Below, piece by piece: positions 6,478-6,516 of a DNA stretch of 6,516 bases. The notes beneath the pieces were generated by a model. That model was not told the DNA's origin. It was given only the letters and a program-made list of their open reading frames with translations, and did no database searches. The stretch is from Marinilabiliales bacterium (lineage in GTDB: Bacteria > Bacteroidota > Bacteroidia > Bacteroidales > UBA12077), in the NCBI GenBank assembly GCA_002869305.1, contig PKTC01000170.1, positions 1 to 6,516 of the forward strand. The letters are read 5' to 3'. How positions within the stretch are numbered: position 1 is the first letter of the stretch; each line of letters starts with the position of its first letter. Both the position numbers and the translations under genes were made by a program.

Positions 6478-6516
6478 AAATGAACATTTTAATTAAATAA
6501 CTGATATTATAAAACA

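Noticed and set aside
1..6516. Defence system, CRISPR array, prophage or transposon
   Set aside because: No direct-repeat arrays, transposase or integrase motifs, terminal inverted repeats or toxin-antitoxin-like small genes are visible; all large frames have clear housekeeping, transport or signalling identities.

Overview
The window looks like ordinary chromosomal DNA from a member of the Bacteroidota. The evidence is low G+C, poor or absent Shine-Dalgarno sequences, a lipoprotein whose residues after the cysteine resemble the surface-export signal of this phylum, a TAnnTTTG-type promoter element, and an ~800-residue tandem FtsX/MacB-type permease of a kind very common in the phylum. The genus cannot be fixed from the sequence; a marine or anaerobic Bacteroidales/Marinilabiliales-like organism is a guess.

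Layout from left to right. The 3' end of a sensor histidine kinase gene (1-366, + strand) enters from the left edge and contains most of the ATP-binding domain. It converges on an 802-residue ABC-transporter permease (398-2806, - strand), and one perfect 13-bp hairpin between them appears to end transcription in both directions. A gap of about 200 bp follows, with the permease's presumed control region, a cluster of ACACTAT inverted repeats and the terminator of the next gene. Then come a 681-residue M13 (neprilysin/PepO-like) zinc metallopeptidase lipoprotein (3008-5053, - strand), a second short gap with a terminator, and ornithine aminotransferase (rocD, 5168-6388, - strand). The last 128 bp hold the rocD leader and a candidate promoter.

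The three minus-strand genes are probably separate transcription units: strong hairpin/T-tract terminators follow rocD, the peptidase gene and the permease gene. RocD links ornithine to glutamate semialdehyde and glutamate in the cytoplasm. The peptidase probably acts on peptides in the periplasm or at the cell surface. The permease sits in the inner membrane and would need an ATPase encoded elsewhere. The histidine kinase may belong to a two-component system that controls the permease, but the window does not contain a response regulator to support this.

I see no CRISPR array, insertion sequence, tRNA, rRNA, phage gene or frameshifted gene, and no convincing undescribed multi-gene system. 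The items most worth a second look are small: the repeat cluster and possible sigma-54-like element upstream of the permease, and the 11-bp inverted repeat that spans the rocD leader and takes in its start codon.
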